A stretch of 64,000 nucleotides of DNA, taken from assembly GCA_017380615.1 (NCBI GenBank), contig JAFODQ010000001.1, positions 1 through 64,000 of the forward strand, in the 5' to 3' direction. This document shows, piece by piece, positions 8,882-17,881 of the stretch; position 1 is the stretch's first letter, and each line of letters begins with the position of its first letter. The notes below the pieces were generated by a model. It was not told the origin of the DNA. It did no database searches and worked only from the letters and a program-made list of their open reading frames with translations. Made by a program: the position numbers and the translations under genes. This DNA comes from Clostridia bacterium (GTDB taxonomy: Bacteria > Bacillota > Clostridia > Oscillospirales > Acutalibacteraceae).

Positions 8882-11833
8882 TTAAAACTCATCTGAATTG
8901 CAGATGAAATCAATTGTGTTGCTTGCAGAACCACGGGTCTGTGAGTAAGCAATAACACGGAAGCTATACTCTGTGTCAACAGAGAGCTCCTCAAAGACAC
9001 ACTCTGTTGTGGGAGCATAAAGAGTTGTGCGGGCAATTATTTCATCACCGGAAGTACATTCAATGATGTAGCTTTCTGCATTCTCTGTATGTGCCCATGT
9101 AATCTTAACATTGATTGGGGCACCAACGCCCACAGCGCCCTCAACCTTAGCCTTCAGGTCCGAAACGCCATCAAGAGGCTTGTATGCAATAAGCTCTTCT
9201 GTTGCATCTGTTGTTGATGGGTCTCTTCTTTCCTCGGAGATAGCTCTTATTCTGTATGTATATGGGATTTCTGCTGAAACAGAATCCACATATTCAAAAT
9301 AATCGCCTGCAAGCTCCTCTGCCTTTACTGTGGCAATCGTTGTGAAATCTCCACCGTTTTCTGAACGGAGGATTTCATATTCACTTGCAAATTCAACAGG
9401 ATACCAGCAAATTGTTGCAATCGGATCGCCATTGTTGTAATCACATGAGTAATTGCTGAACATTGCTGCTTCAAGTGGAGGATAAGGATAAGCAACAGTA
9501 AGAGTTGCTGTGCCATCAACCTTGTTGCTTGTCTGTGCAATGAAGGTGTAGGTGTATTCCTTGCCTTCTTCCACAGAGGTGTCAGCATATGAGTTATAGA
9601 TTGTGGTTGAGAAAGCACCAACCTCAACAGCCTCTTCGTTTTCTGTAATCTTGGTGATTATAACAGTGTCTGCGAGAGGGGAATTCCATGTGAGGATAAT
9701 AGCCTTCTGCTCTTCATCAAGCTCTGCTGAAACGGAGATTTCTGTTGTGTTTGAAGCAGCAGCGCTCTTGATACTTTCAATACCGTTTACAACTGCAGTT
9801 ACTGAATAAATAAAGGATGTTGTTTTTGCTTCGTCTGAGGTGTCAACAAAGGTTGCTTCTGTCGCAGAGTCGAGTGCAATCCAGTTTTCTGTGCCTGCTT
9901 CTGCTCTGTAGATGTTGTACTGTGTTGCTTCGGGAACCTCGTTCCAGATAACATTAACACCCTCTTCGCCGATTGTTACATCAACAACCTGGGGAACCTG
10001 AACAGCAGCACCTGATTTAATATAGTTCATACTAATGCTGCCTGTATCGTTGAGTGCTCTTACGGCATATTCGTATGTTACACCGCTTTCAACAAAAAGA
10101 TCAATGTAAGAAAGCTCGGTTGTATCACCTGCACAAAGCTCCCATTCCTCTGCACCGGGGAGTCTCTTGTAAACATTATACTTTGTTGCACCGTTGATAG
10201 CGCTCCAGGAAATTTCAACGGCAAGGGTCTTGTCTTCGTCGTTGAGCTGTTTCACTGTGAACAGTGGCTTTGCAAGACAGATATCTGAAATGCCTGCAGG
10301 AACAAACCAGCTGTGAATGTTCTTGCTGTCAAAGGCTCTTACGGTGTAGGTGTATTTTGCACCACTTGCTTTTTTTCCTGCATCTGTGTAGGTTGTTGTT
10401 TTGCCGTTTTTGATTGTGGCAATAAGTGTCCAGCTTGTGGCATCGTTCACTTTTCTGTAAACCTTGTAGCCTGAAGCACCGTTAACAGCTTCCCATTTCA
10501 CAATGCTCTTATAGTTGGAATCGAAGGTGAGTGAGGTAAGCTTTGGTGTTGCAATGTACTTTGCAGTTACGCCGTTTTTGTTGAATGCACCTGCATTTGT
10601 CTTTGAAATCGGCTTAACGGTGTAGGTGTAGCTCTTGTTTGACTCAACTGTTGTGTCAACAAAGGACTTTCCTTCTGTTACACCAACAAGCTTCCATGCT
10701 GTTCCGTTTTTGCGATAAACATTATATTTTGTGATGTTGGGATTTTTTGATTCCCAGGTGATTTCAAGACCATTCTGATGTGCACCAACCTTTGTAATCT
10801 TTGGTGCAGGAATATAATTGTACTCAACACCTGCTGCGTTGTGCGCGCTGTAATATTTGTTGCTGAATGCCTTAACGGTGTAGGTATAGCTCCAGTCTGC
10901 ACTTGTTGCCTTGTAATCAACATAGGAGGTTGTTTTGCCGTTCTTGATTGTGGCGATGAGCTTCCATTCATAGTTGCTCAGAGAGCCACCCTTGCGATAA
11001 ACATAGTAGCCTGCAGCACCGTTAACGGCGTTCCAGTTAACCTTTGCAGAGCCTGAGGAGTAAACGCCCTCAACAGCCTTGAGCTTCGGCTGTGCAAGAT
11101 AATATGTGAAGAGGCCCTTTGTGTTGTAAAGACTTGTGGTTTTTCCGTCGCTTGCCTTTACTGTGTAGGCATAATACTTACCGCTCTGAGGTGCTGTGTC
11201 TGTATATGATGTAACATCAGAGCCAACGGTGGTGATGTATGTCCAATACTTGTCGCCTGCAGCACGTCTGTAAACATTGTACTTGGTTGCAGTGGGTACC
11301 TCACCCCAGGTGATTTTCAAACCGGTTGAGGTGGCTGTAAGGCTCTTGAGCGGTACCTGTCTCTTTGAAAGACGATCAATGTTAATTTTGAATGTTTTGA
11401 GAGATGATGCATCAATAATTCTGCCATCGTCAGTGGTGGTATAGGTATAGCACCTTCCGTAGTATGTGCCACTTGAGATTGCTTTAAAGTTCCAGGTAAC
11501 GGAAAGTGGCTTGTTGCCGGGGGTTTCGCTGAGCTGGTCCTTGAAGCTTCTGATTTGCTCCTTGTACTGTGCATCGGAATAAATCTCAACTGCGAACCAG
11601 GAGTTTGGTTTACCTGAGCTTATTCGCATGAAATAAAGATTACCTGAATCACCATAGAAGGTGTATGAGGTTTTCTGTGCGCTGAGCTTTGAGTCTGTGG
11701 GGACAATCTGACCGTATGCAAGACCGCAATTCTGGTATTCATCTGCTGCGAAAGCAACAGTGCAGAGTGTACCGAGAACGAGAAGCACCGCAAAGATTGT
11801 CAACAAAGCCTTGAAATATTTTCTTTGCTTCAT
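8882..11833 (-). CDS. Large secreted protein made of nine fibronectin type III-like repeats
   Basis: 983 residues. A clear signal peptide (MKQRKYFKALLTIFAVLLVLG, cleavage likely after AFA near residue 29) is followed by a ~120-residue N-terminal beta domain. From residue ~165 onward there are about nine FN3-like modules of ~90 residues, each marked by a Trp strand and a tyrosine strand such as ITWGEVPTATKYNVYRR, VNWNAVNGAAGYYVYRK or VKWEAVNGASGYKVYRK; the last three (from ~residue 700) are more divergent. No catalytic, dockerin, LPXTG or SLH signal is visible, so it is a secreted or loosely bound adhesive or spacer protein. An ATTATG start preceded by GGAGG supports the N-terminus. It stands alone, with its own terminator. 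Confidence 0.85.
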   Translation of the reverse strand: MKQRKYFKALLTIFAVLLVLGTLCTVAFAADEYQNCGLAYGQIVPTDSKLSAQKTSYTFYGDSGNLYFMRISSGKPNSWFAVEIYSDAQYKEQIRSFKDQLSETPGNKPLSVTWNFKAISSGTYYGRCYTYTTTDDGRIIDASSLKTFKINIDRLSKRQVPLKSLTATSTGLKITWGEVPTATKYNVYRRAAGDKYWTYITTVGSDVTSYTDTAPQSGKYYAYTVKASDGKTTSLYNTKGLFTYYLAQPKLKAVEGVYSSGSAKVNWNAVNGAAGYYVYRKGGSLSNYEWKLIATIKNGKTTSYVDYKATSADWSYTYTVKAFSNKYYSAHNAAGVEYNYIPAPKITKVGAHQNGLEITWESKNPNITKYNVYRKNGTAWKLVGVTEGKSFVDTTVESNKSYTYTVKPISKTNAGAFNKNGVTAKYIATPKLTSLTFDSNYKSIVKWEAVNGASGYKVYRKVNDATSWTLIATIKNGKTTTYTDAGKKASGAKYTYTVRAFDSKNIHSWFVPAGISDICLAKPLFTVKQLNDEDKTLAVEISWSAINGATKYNVYKRLPGAEEWELCAGDTTELSYIDLFVESGVTYEYAVRALNDTGSISMNYIKSGAAVQVPQVVDVTIGEEGVNVIWNEVPEATQYNIYRAEAGTENWIALDSATEATFVDTSDEAKTTSFIYSVTAVVNGIESIKSAAASNTTEISVSAELDEEQKAIILTWNSPLADTVIITKITENEEAVEVGAFSTTIYNSYADTSVEEGKEYTYTFIAQTSNKVDGTATLTVAYPYPPLEAAMFSNYSCDYNNGDPIATICWYPVEFASEYEILRSENGGDFTTIATVKAEELAGDYFEYVDSVSAEIPYTYRIRAISEERRDPSTTDATEELIAYKPLDGVSDLKAKVEGAVGVGAPINVKITWAHTENAESYIIECTSGDEIIARTTLYAPTTECVFEELSVDTEYSFRVIAYSQTRGSASNTIDFICNSDEF

Positions 11834-12022
11834 AATAATCCTCCGTTTTTGAATTTCGCAGGGAAATAATCACCTGCCATACTTATACGCATATATTATA
11901 AATGAAATCACATATTATTTCAATAACAATTTGTGAATTGTTTATTACGATTTTGTGTAGAAATTTGTTGCATTTGCAGGGATATTGAATCATTATAAAA
12001 TATGAAAGGTGGTTAAGTAATA

Positions 12023-12928
12023 ATGAGTGAGCACCATTCTCACAATCACGCCCATTCCCATGTGCACCGGTCACATGGTAATATTCTTGTGGCATTCTTT
12101 TTAAATCTTTTCTTTGTTTTTGTTGAGGTGGCAGGTGGGCTTTTAACAAACAGCTTTGCGATTCTCTCCGATGCAATTCATGATTTCGGCGATTGTGTGG
12201 CAATCGGCTTTGCATACATCATGGAAAGATTATCAGAAAAAGCACCAGATGAAAAATATACTTATGGCTACAGACGCTTCAGTCTCCTTTCTGCAATAAT
12301 AACCTCGGTTATTCTGATTGTGGGAAGCTTTGCAATTATTATGGGGGCTGTGAAAAGATTTCACCAGCCATCAGAAATTCACGGCTTCGGCATGCTTATA
12401 ATCGCAGTGCTTGGTGTCGTCATAAACGGAGTGGCTGTGCTTAAGACTCACAAGGGAAAAGGTATAAATGAAAGGGCAATAAGTCTTCATCTTCTTGAGG
12501 ATGTGCTTGGTTGGATTGCTGTGCTTGTGGGTAGCCTTTTCATTTATCTTTTTAACTGGTACTTTGTTGACGGGCTTCTTTCTGTGCTTATTGCAGGGTT
12601 TCTTCTATTCCAATCAAGCAAAAACATAAGAGAAATTTTTGTGATTCTTCTTGAAAAGACACCTGAAAATGTTGATGTTAATGCCTTCAGAGCTGCAGTT
12701 TCCGGGGTGGAGGGGGTCAGTGATGTGCATCACCTTCATGTCTGGAGCCTCGATGGTGAAAAGACCATGGCAACCATGCACATAAGAATGCTCGGAACAA
12801 CCTCTGCAGCAGAGTGTGAGAAAGCGAAAAAGAGGATAATTACCATTGGTGGCGAACAGGGAATAGACCACATTACCGTGCAAATTGACCTTGGCACAGA
12901 GTGTTGCGACAGCAACTGTGATTTATAA
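12023..12928 (+). CDS. Cation diffusion facilitator (zinc/cobalt exporter, CzcD/ZitB type)
   Basis: 301-residue integral membrane antiporter that exports divalent metal (usually Zn2+) in exchange for protons. The N-terminus is His-rich (SEHHSHNHAHSHVHRSHG), typical of zinc-handling CDF proteins. Six membrane segments span ~20-210, with metal-site motifs in TM2 (SDAIHDFGDC) and TM5 (HLLEDVLGW). The C-terminal cytoplasmic domain has the conserved DVHHLHVWSLDG. The C-terminal CCDSNCDL adds possible metal ligands. The ATG at 12023 follows AAGGTGG. Metal specificity is inferred, not shown. Confidence 0.92.
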   Translation: MSEHHSHNHAHSHVHRSHGNILVAFFLNLFFVFVEVAGGLLTNSFAILSDAIHDFGDCVAIGFAYIMERLSEKAPDEKYTYGYRRFSLLSAIITSVILIVGSFAIIMGAVKRFHQPSEIHGFGMLIIAVLGVVINGVAVLKTHKGKGINERAISLHLLEDVLGWIAVLVGSLFIYLFNWYFVDGLLSVLIAGFLLFQSSKNIREIFVILLEKTPENVDVNAFRAAVSGVEGVSDVHHLHVWSLDGEKTMATMHIRMLGTTSAAECEKAKKRIITIGGEQGIDHITVQIDLGTECCDSNCDL

Positions 12929-12986
12929 TTCACTGTATATTAACACTGTATTAAAATTTATTTATAAAAACTATATAGAGTCACCA

Positions 12987-13019
12987 AAAAACGCCGTCCA
13001 TTTTTGGAAGGCGTTTTTG
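12987..13019 (+). terminator. Terminator after the CDF exporter
   Basis: AAAACGCC-G-TCCA / TGGA-A-GGCGTTTTT, 60 bases after the stop codon. Confidence 0.88.
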
Positions 13020-13091
13020 TTGTTTGCCTTGCAATTTGAAAAGAAAAATGGTATCATATACTATAAGCAACTGTGCACATAGAGGTGACAA

Positions 13092-13754
13092 ATGGCAACT
13101 GAAAACTCACAGCTTTACAAGGCCACCTTTGAGAATCTTCCTGAGGAAAAGCGCAAGAGAATTTTGCGCGTTGCCACAGAGGAATTCGCAGACAACGGCT
13201 TCGAAAACACATCCATTCTTCAGATTGCAAAGAAATCAGGCATAAGTGTAGGCTCAATATACAAATACTTTGAAAACAAAGAGCTTTTGTTTACCTACAT
13301 TGTCCGGGAGGGGCTCTCCACTCTTGAACAGACCTTGCTTGAGCTTGCACCCTCAGAAGAGGATATCCTCATTAAAGCTGAAAAAATCATCAGAACACTC
13401 CTTGCTTTTTCAAAAGAGAAGCCGGAGTTTATAAAGCTCTATTGCTCCCTTACCACAAGAGGTAACTCGGAGTTTCTTGATGGGCTTTCACAAAGAATAG
13501 AGGCTGTTGCAGCTTCCATATACACACAGACCATTGCCATTGCGCAGGAAACCGGCGAGGTCCGCAAGGATGTTAATCCTGCCTTCTTCGCTTATCTTCT
13601 TGACAATGTGTTTATGATGCTTCAGTTTTCTGTGGCTTGTCCGTACTATAAAGAAAGATTTTATATCTACACAGGCAACCAGGTAGAAAACAGCGATGAG
13701 CTTATAGTAGAGCAAACACTGCTGTTCCTTAAAGCAGCATTTAATTTCAAGTAA
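13092..13754 (+). CDS. TetR-family transcriptional regulator
   Basis: 220 residues. The N-terminal helix-turn-helix is clear: RKRILRVATEEFADNGF, then TSILQIAKKSGISVGS and IYKYFENKELLF, residues ~18-65. Residues 70-220 are the divergent helical ligand domain. Possible promoter TTGAAA-17-TACTAT lies just upstream and a GAGGTGAC ribosome site precedes the ATG. It lies 25 bases before a secreted N-terminal-dockerin gene, which it may share a transcript with; whether it controls that gene or the upstream metal exporter cannot be told from sequence. Confidence 0.9.
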   Translation: MATENSQLYKATFENLPEEKRKRILRVATEEFADNGFENTSILQIAKKSGISVGSIYKYFENKELLFTYIVREGLSTLEQTLLELAPSEEDILIKAEKIIRTLLAFSKEKPEFIKLYCSLTTRGNSEFLDGLSQRIEAVAASIYTQTIAIAQETGEVRKDVNPAFFAYLLDNVFMMLQFSVACPYYKERFYIYTGNQVENSDELIVEQTLLFLKAAFNFK

Positions 13755-13779
13755 TATTCCACAAGGAAAGGTGATTTTT

Positions 13780-14856
13780 TTGAAAAAAGCATTATCAATT
13801 CTTTTAGTGATTGGTATTCTGATGTCCTTTATGGTAATTGGCGTCAGCGCAGAAGAGGAGGTTACACTTGCTCCTGCACAGATGAGCCTTGCAAAAATGA
13901 AAAAGGCAGATGTTAACAAGGATGGCTCATACAGCACATCAGATGTTCAGGCACTTCTTCAGGCAGTCATCGGTGCTGTTGAAAACAGTGACAGTGCTGA
14001 GTATGACATCAACAGTGACGGTTGTGTTTCTTTTGAGGACGCCCGTGAGGTGCTCAGACATGTTTCCGGTGCAGAGCCAATCGTTTCTGACGAGGAGCTT
14101 GTTGAAATTGTGAATTTCAAGCTTAATGCTGTTAAAACAGATAAGCCAACCTTCCATGGTGTTTCAACTGTTCAGTGCAAATCCATGAAGGTTACACAGA
14201 AGGTTACAGCTTCTAATGCTATTATTGGTGCACTTCTTGGCGACATGAACTTTACTGATCTTGAATATGACAAATATATTGAAAAAATGATTGCCATGAT
14301 GGAAGACAACAAGGAGCTTACAGCCGATGATCTTAAGGAAATTGAGGCAATGAGAAATTCCGCCGAAACCTACAGAGACCCTGTTATTGGTGAAAGAACT
14401 GTGGATGCAGCTGAAAGTCCATACGGTCACCTTCTCTATTTCCCCAGAGAGAGAAAAAATGTTGCCTGTGAGCTTACAGTAAATGATATTAAGAGTATTA
14501 CATATTCAGTAAGAAATGGCGTAATCACAATCAATATTGTAATGCCGACAGCTTCCTACACAGCGTCAACATATCCCTCAGATCTGACAAAGACGCCTTA
14601 TGGTAAGGCATTCAATGTGGCAAACCTTAAGGGTAGCTCAGATTCAACTCTTACAAAGGGTGAATACAAAAACGGTAAGCTTACTCTTGCACTTGACAAG
14701 GAAACAGAAATGATTCAGCTTGCAGACTATTCCTATGAATATTATTCAGAGGTTAAGGCTCCCACACAAAGCCAGACAGATCCAAAAATAGGCACTGTAA
14801 CAATCGATATGGTAACAAAAACCAGTGCTTCAGTCAAAGAGACATTCACTTTCTGA
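13780..14856 (+). CDS. Secreted protein with N-terminal dockerin (paralogue of the gene at 4288)
   Basis: ~358 residues from the TTG at 13780, which follows AAGGAAAGG by eight bases; the in-frame GTG at 13771 overlaps that site. Residues 1-24 are a signal peptide (MKKALSILLVIGILMSFMVI, cleavage near VSA). Residues ~43-97 are a dockerin: ADVNKDGSYSTSDVQAL and YDINSDGCVSFEDAREVL. Residues ~105-358 form an unrecognised domain with a region rich in Met and acidic residues (residues ~160-200) and a Ser/Thr-rich C-terminal half. Architecture matches the protein at 4288. A repeat element related to the one at 6855 follows the stop. Function unknown; cohesin-mediated surface attachment is inferred from the dockerin. 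Confidence 0.82.
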   Translation: MKKALSILLVIGILMSFMVIGVSAEEEVTLAPAQMSLAKMKKADVNKDGSYSTSDVQALLQAVIGAVENSDSAEYDINSDGCVSFEDAREVLRHVSGAEPIVSDEELVEIVNFKLNAVKTDKPTFHGVSTVQCKSMKVTQKVTASNAIIGALLGDMNFTDLEYDKYIEKMIAMMEDNKELTADDLKEIEAMRNSAETYRDPVIGERTVDAAESPYGHLLYFPRERKNVACELTVNDIKSITYSVRNGVITINIVMPTASYTASTYPSDLTKTPYGKAFNVANLKGSSDSTLTKGEYKNGKLTLALDKETEMIQLADYSYEYYSEVKAPTQSQTDPKIGTVTIDMVTKTSASVKETFTF

Positions 14857-14857
14857 T

Positions 14858-14952
14858 TTCCGATATTCGGCACTTGATTGGGTTTTAGTTTCGGCGTATC
14901 GCATACGCCTTCGAGTTTCAAACCTGCGTCATCCACCGAATCCCGAAAATCA
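14858..14952 (+). repeat. Single copy of the dispersed palindromic intergenic repeat
   Basis: Contains the same core hairpin GGCGTAT-CGC-ATACGCC and TTTCAAACCTGCG as the array at 6855, but the outer arms are CGATATTCGG and CCGAATCCCG instead of CGATATTTAG and CTAAATCTCG. Both arms changed together, keeping the pairing. Confidence 0.8.
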
Positions 14953-15003
14953 CAAAATGCATATAACTAAATGAAACCTGTTTTATAAAAAGGATTGGTA
15001 ACA

Positions 15004-15495
15004 ATGGAAAATATCAAAGTAACAATGGAAAATGGCGAGAGCTTTGTTATTGAGCTTTGCCCCGAGGTGGCTCCTATCACCTGCGAAAACTTTTTGAAGC
15101 TCGTTAAGAGTGGCTTCTACAACGGTCTTACATTCCACCGTGTTATTGAAGGATTCATGGCTCAGGGTGGCGACCCTGAGGGTACAGGCTGTGGTGGAAG
15201 CAGTGAAAATATCAAGGGTGAGTTTGCGATCAATGGCGTTAACAACACTCTTTCACACACAAGAGGCGTTATTTCAATGGCTCGTTCACAGAACCCTAAC
15301 TCTGCAAGCAGTCAGTTCTTTATCTGCTACGCAGACTGCACCTTCCTTGATGGTCAGTATGCAGCCTTCGGCAAGGTTATTGAGGGAATGGAAACTGTTG
15401 ATAACTTCCTTAACATTCCTCGCAGAATGAGCTTCAGCGGCGAAATGTCTGTTCCGGCAGAGAAAATTGTTATGAAAACAGTTGAAGCAATATAA
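15004..15495 (+). CDS. Cyclophilin-type peptidyl-prolyl cis-trans isomerase
   Basis: 163-residue cytoplasmic protein-folding enzyme that catalyses cis-trans isomerisation of X-Pro bonds. Cyclophilin motifs are complete: APITCENFLKLVKSG, LTFHRVIEGFMAQGGD with the catalytic Arg, SMARSQNPNSASSQFFI and FLDGQYAAFGKV. There is no signal peptide. The start is ATG 15004, ten bases after AAAAAGGA; the TTG at 14995 is too near the site. It is followed by a short hairpin and then the GPH symporter; cotranscription with the symporter is possible. Confidence 0.94.
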   Translation: MENIKVTMENGESFVIELCPEVAPITCENFLKLVKSGFYNGLTFHRVIEGFMAQGGDPEGTGCGGSSENIKGEFAINGVNNTLSHTRGVISMARSQNPNSASSQFFICYADCTFLDGQYAAFGKVIEGMETVDNFLNIPRRMSFSGEMSVPAEKIVMKTVEAI

Positions 15496-15517
15496 TTTAA
15501 TTATTCTTGTATAAAAC

Positions 15518-15542
15518 CGAAACCGTGTGACCCACGGTTTCG
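15518..15542 (+). other. Hairpin between cyclophilin and symporter genes
   Basis: CGAAACCGTG / CACGGTTTCG with a five-base loop. There is no T-run, so it may be an mRNA processing or stability element, or a weak terminator. Confidence 0.45.
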
Positions 15543-15577
15543 TGAATTTATAAAATCAGAAATAAGGAGAAAATGCA

Positions 15578-17137
15578 ATGAATACAAAAGTTGAAGGCAT
15601 ACTTCACAAGCTGTACGGTACAACCCCCGGCGGCAGTGGCTTACAGCCTAAAGAGGCGTTAGCTTACGGTATAGCAGGTTTTGGTCAGAACTTTATCTGC
15701 ACCATCATTGGCTCATACCTCACAATTTTCCTTACAGATGCACTTCTTTTCGGTGCAGAAGGTGTAACAATCGGTTCAATCACAGGTACAATGGCAGTTG
15801 CATGGCTCATGCTCGGCACTCGTATCTTTGATGCTTTCAATGACCCGATTATGGGTTCGGTTGTTGACAAAACAAGAACAAAATGGGGTAAGTGCAGACC
15901 TTATCTTAAATGGATGGCATTCCCGATTGCAATTATGACAATTGCTTGCTTCCTTCCTGTTTTCAAGGAAAAGGCAACATCAACATTTATTATCATCGGT
16001 ATAATCTATGTTATCTGGTCAGTTGCATACACAATTGCAGACGTTCCATATTGGGGACTTTCTACCTGCATGACCAATGATACAGTTGTTCGTGGAAATC
16101 TTCTTACAGTTACCCGTCTTCTTTGCACATTAGGTGCAGGTATTGTTACTGTTTTCGTTCCTATCATCACAGGAAACCTTACAGCAAGGTTTAAATATAC
16201 AGATGCTGACATTCCTCAGATTATGGCTGACAAGGGCGTTGATGCAGAAGCAGCAAAGAACTTTATCGGCACAGTTATTGTCGGTCAGGAAAGTGCAAAT
16301 GCTGAAATGCTCAAGTGGATTTACTTCATTGCAGCAGTTGTTCTCGTTGTTGCAGCAGTGCCAATGTTCTTCTATGGCTTCAAGCACACCAAAGAGAGAT
16401 TCACAGCAGATGATAACCCACCAAGCTTTGGCCACAATCTTAAGCTTCTCTTCAAGAATGACCAGCTTCTTCTCATTGTTATCTCCGGTGTTCTCGGTGG
16501 TGCAAGAATGGTTTATTCCTACACAGGTGGTCTTTATTTTGCAAAGTATGTTCTTCAGAATGAAGGTATGTACAGCCTTATTACACTTCTTGTTGTTCCC
16601 GGTGGACTTGTTGCATCTGTTCTTGTTCCCTGGATGTCAAAGAAATTCACAAAGAAGTGGGCATACGTTGCAGTTCACCTCTTCGGTGGCGTTGTAATGG
16701 CAATTATGTATTTCGTTGGCTACGATGCTCCATGGAAGCTTGTTATTGCAGCAATCGGTCTTGTTCTCCTTGGTATCCCACAGGGTGTTAACAACATCAT
16801 CACCTATGCTATGATTGGTGACACTGTTGATTACCTTGAGTGGAAAACCGGTGAGCGTGGTGAGGGCATCTGCTTTGCTATGCAGACTCTTATCAACAAA
16901 ATCGGTATGGCTGTTGGTGCATTCATTGGTGTTATTTCCTTCTCAGCTGCAGGTATTGATGCTGAAACAGGCTTCATCTCAGCAGAGGGTGCACAGAGAC
17001 TCTGGAACATGCTTGTGCTTTCAGGTGTAATCAGTATGTTTGCTTGTGCAATTCCTGTAATGTTCTATAAGGTTACAGAGAAGAGACAGGCAGAAATGGT
17101 TGCTGAAATTGCTGAAAGAAAAGGCAGAGCTGAATAA
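15578..17137 (+). CDS. GPH-family (MelB-type) sugar:cation symporter
   Basis: 519-residue membrane transporter of the glycoside-pentoside-hexuronide:cation symporter family within the major facilitator superfamily. About 12 hydrophobic segments are visible. The family hallmark of the first cytoplasmic loop is present (RIFDAFNDPIMGSVVDKTRTKWGKCRPY), as is the GDTVDYLEWKTGERGEG segment near residue 415. An extended loop at ~residues 205-245 is unusual but not disruptive. Substrate is unknown; galactosides, melibiose or rhamnosides would suit the glycosidases in the window. Start ATG 15578 follows AAGGAG. A perfect 30-bp terminator palindrome ends the gene. Confidence 0.92.
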   Translation: MNTKVEGILHKLYGTTPGGSGLQPKEALAYGIAGFGQNFICTIIGSYLTIFLTDALLFGAEGVTIGSITGTMAVAWLMLGTRIFDAFNDPIMGSVVDKTRTKWGKCRPYLKWMAFPIAIMTIACFLPVFKEKATSTFIIIGIIYVIWSVAYTIADVPYWGLSTCMTNDTVVRGNLLTVTRLLCTLGAGIVTVFVPIITGNLTARFKYTDADIPQIMADKGVDAEAAKNFIGTVIVGQESANAEMLKWIYFIAAVVLVVAAVPMFFYGFKHTKERFTADDNPPSFGHNLKLLFKNDQLLLIVISGVLGGARMVYSYTGGLYFAKYVLQNEGMYSLITLLVVPGGLVASVLVPWMSKKFTKKWAYVAVHLFGGVVMAIMYFVGYDAPWKLVIAAIGLVLLGIPQGVNNIITYAMIGDTVDYLEWKTGERGEGICFAMQTLINKIGMAVGAFIGVISFSAAGIDAETGFISAEGAQRLWNMLVLSGVISMFACAIPVMFYKVTEKRQAEMVAEIAERKGRAE

Positions 17138-17155
17138 TTAAACAGAAACAATAAA

Positions 17156-17190
17156 GCCTCTCAGATTCAATTGAATCTGAGAGGCTTTTT
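17156..17190. terminator. Bidirectional terminator between the symporter and hemolysin-III genes
   Basis: A perfect 30-base palindrome (17156-17185, arms GCCTCTCAGATTCAA) with T-runs on both sides, placed between two convergent genes. Confidence 0.92.
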
Positions 17191-17195
17191 ATACT

Positions 17196-17867
17196 TTACA
17201 TTATGAAAAGTAAAATACAAAGAAAGTGAAGCAGGCTTCCGATTACCACAAAAATGTGGAAAATAGAGTGAATATATCTGAGCTTGCTTGTGAAGCAATA
17301 CATTACAGCTCCCACAGTATAGGCAATGCCGCCACTCAGCAGAAGACCGAAGCCTGTGCTCCCGATTATTCCATAAACGATTTTGGCGGTGAAAACAATG
17401 CACCAGCCCATTCCAACATAAAGAATAAACGAGATAACCTCGAACATCTTTATATCAATGGCCTTGAGCACGATTCCCAAAGCTGCCAAACCCCATATTA
17501 CACCAAAGATTGACCATCCAAGTGCAAGGCTGTGCTGTCTTAAAACACACAGTGCGAAAGGCGTGTAGGTTCCTGCAATGAGAAGAAATATTGAACAGTG
17601 GTCAAAAATCTGAAACACCTTTTTCGCCATATTTGGTCGCAGACCGTGATATATGCTTGACATGGTGTAAAGAATTATCATCATTGCACCGAAGAGCGCA
17701 CCACTGACAACACCATAAACATTGTGGTGGAGTGCCGCAAACACAACACACAAAACTGTGGCTGTGATTCCCATGGCACCACCAACAATGTGAGTTACCA
17801 TATTAAATATTTCTTCACCCTTTGTGTATGATGGCAATTGTCTGTCACGAAGTCGTGTCCTTGCCAA
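17196..17867 (-). CDS. Hemolysin III / PAQR-family membrane protein
   Basis: 223-residue protein with about seven membrane segments and the family motifs GEEIFNMVTHIVGG (residues ~18-31), SSIYHGLRP near residue 73, FDHCSIFLLIAGTYTPF near residue 88, and a C-terminal IHSIFHIFVVIGS with the last metal-binding His. PAQR/HlyIII proteins are zinc-dependent membrane hydrolases or membrane-homeostasis proteins; haemolysis itself is not established for most members. The start is TTG 17867 after AGGAGATG. It lies 14 bases after rhaD on the same strand, so it may be read through from the rhamnose operon, though no functional link is evident. Confidence 0.9.
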   Translation of the reverse strand: MARTRLRDRQLPSYTKGEEIFNMVTHIVGGAMGITATVLCVVFAALHHNVYGVVSGALFGAMMIILYTMSSIYHGLRPNMAKKVFQIFDHCSIFLLIAGTYTPFALCVLRQHSLALGWSIFGVIWGLAALGIVLKAIDIKMFEVISFILYVGMGWCIVFTAKIVYGIIGSTGFGLLLSGGIAYTVGAVMYCFTSKLRYIHSIFHIFVVIGSLLHFLCILLFIM

Positions 17868-17881
17868 AAAATCATCTCCTA

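Noticed and set aside
17156..17185. Perfect palindrome as a regulator operator
   Set aside because: It lies between two convergent stop codons with T-runs on both sides, which marks a bidirectional terminator.
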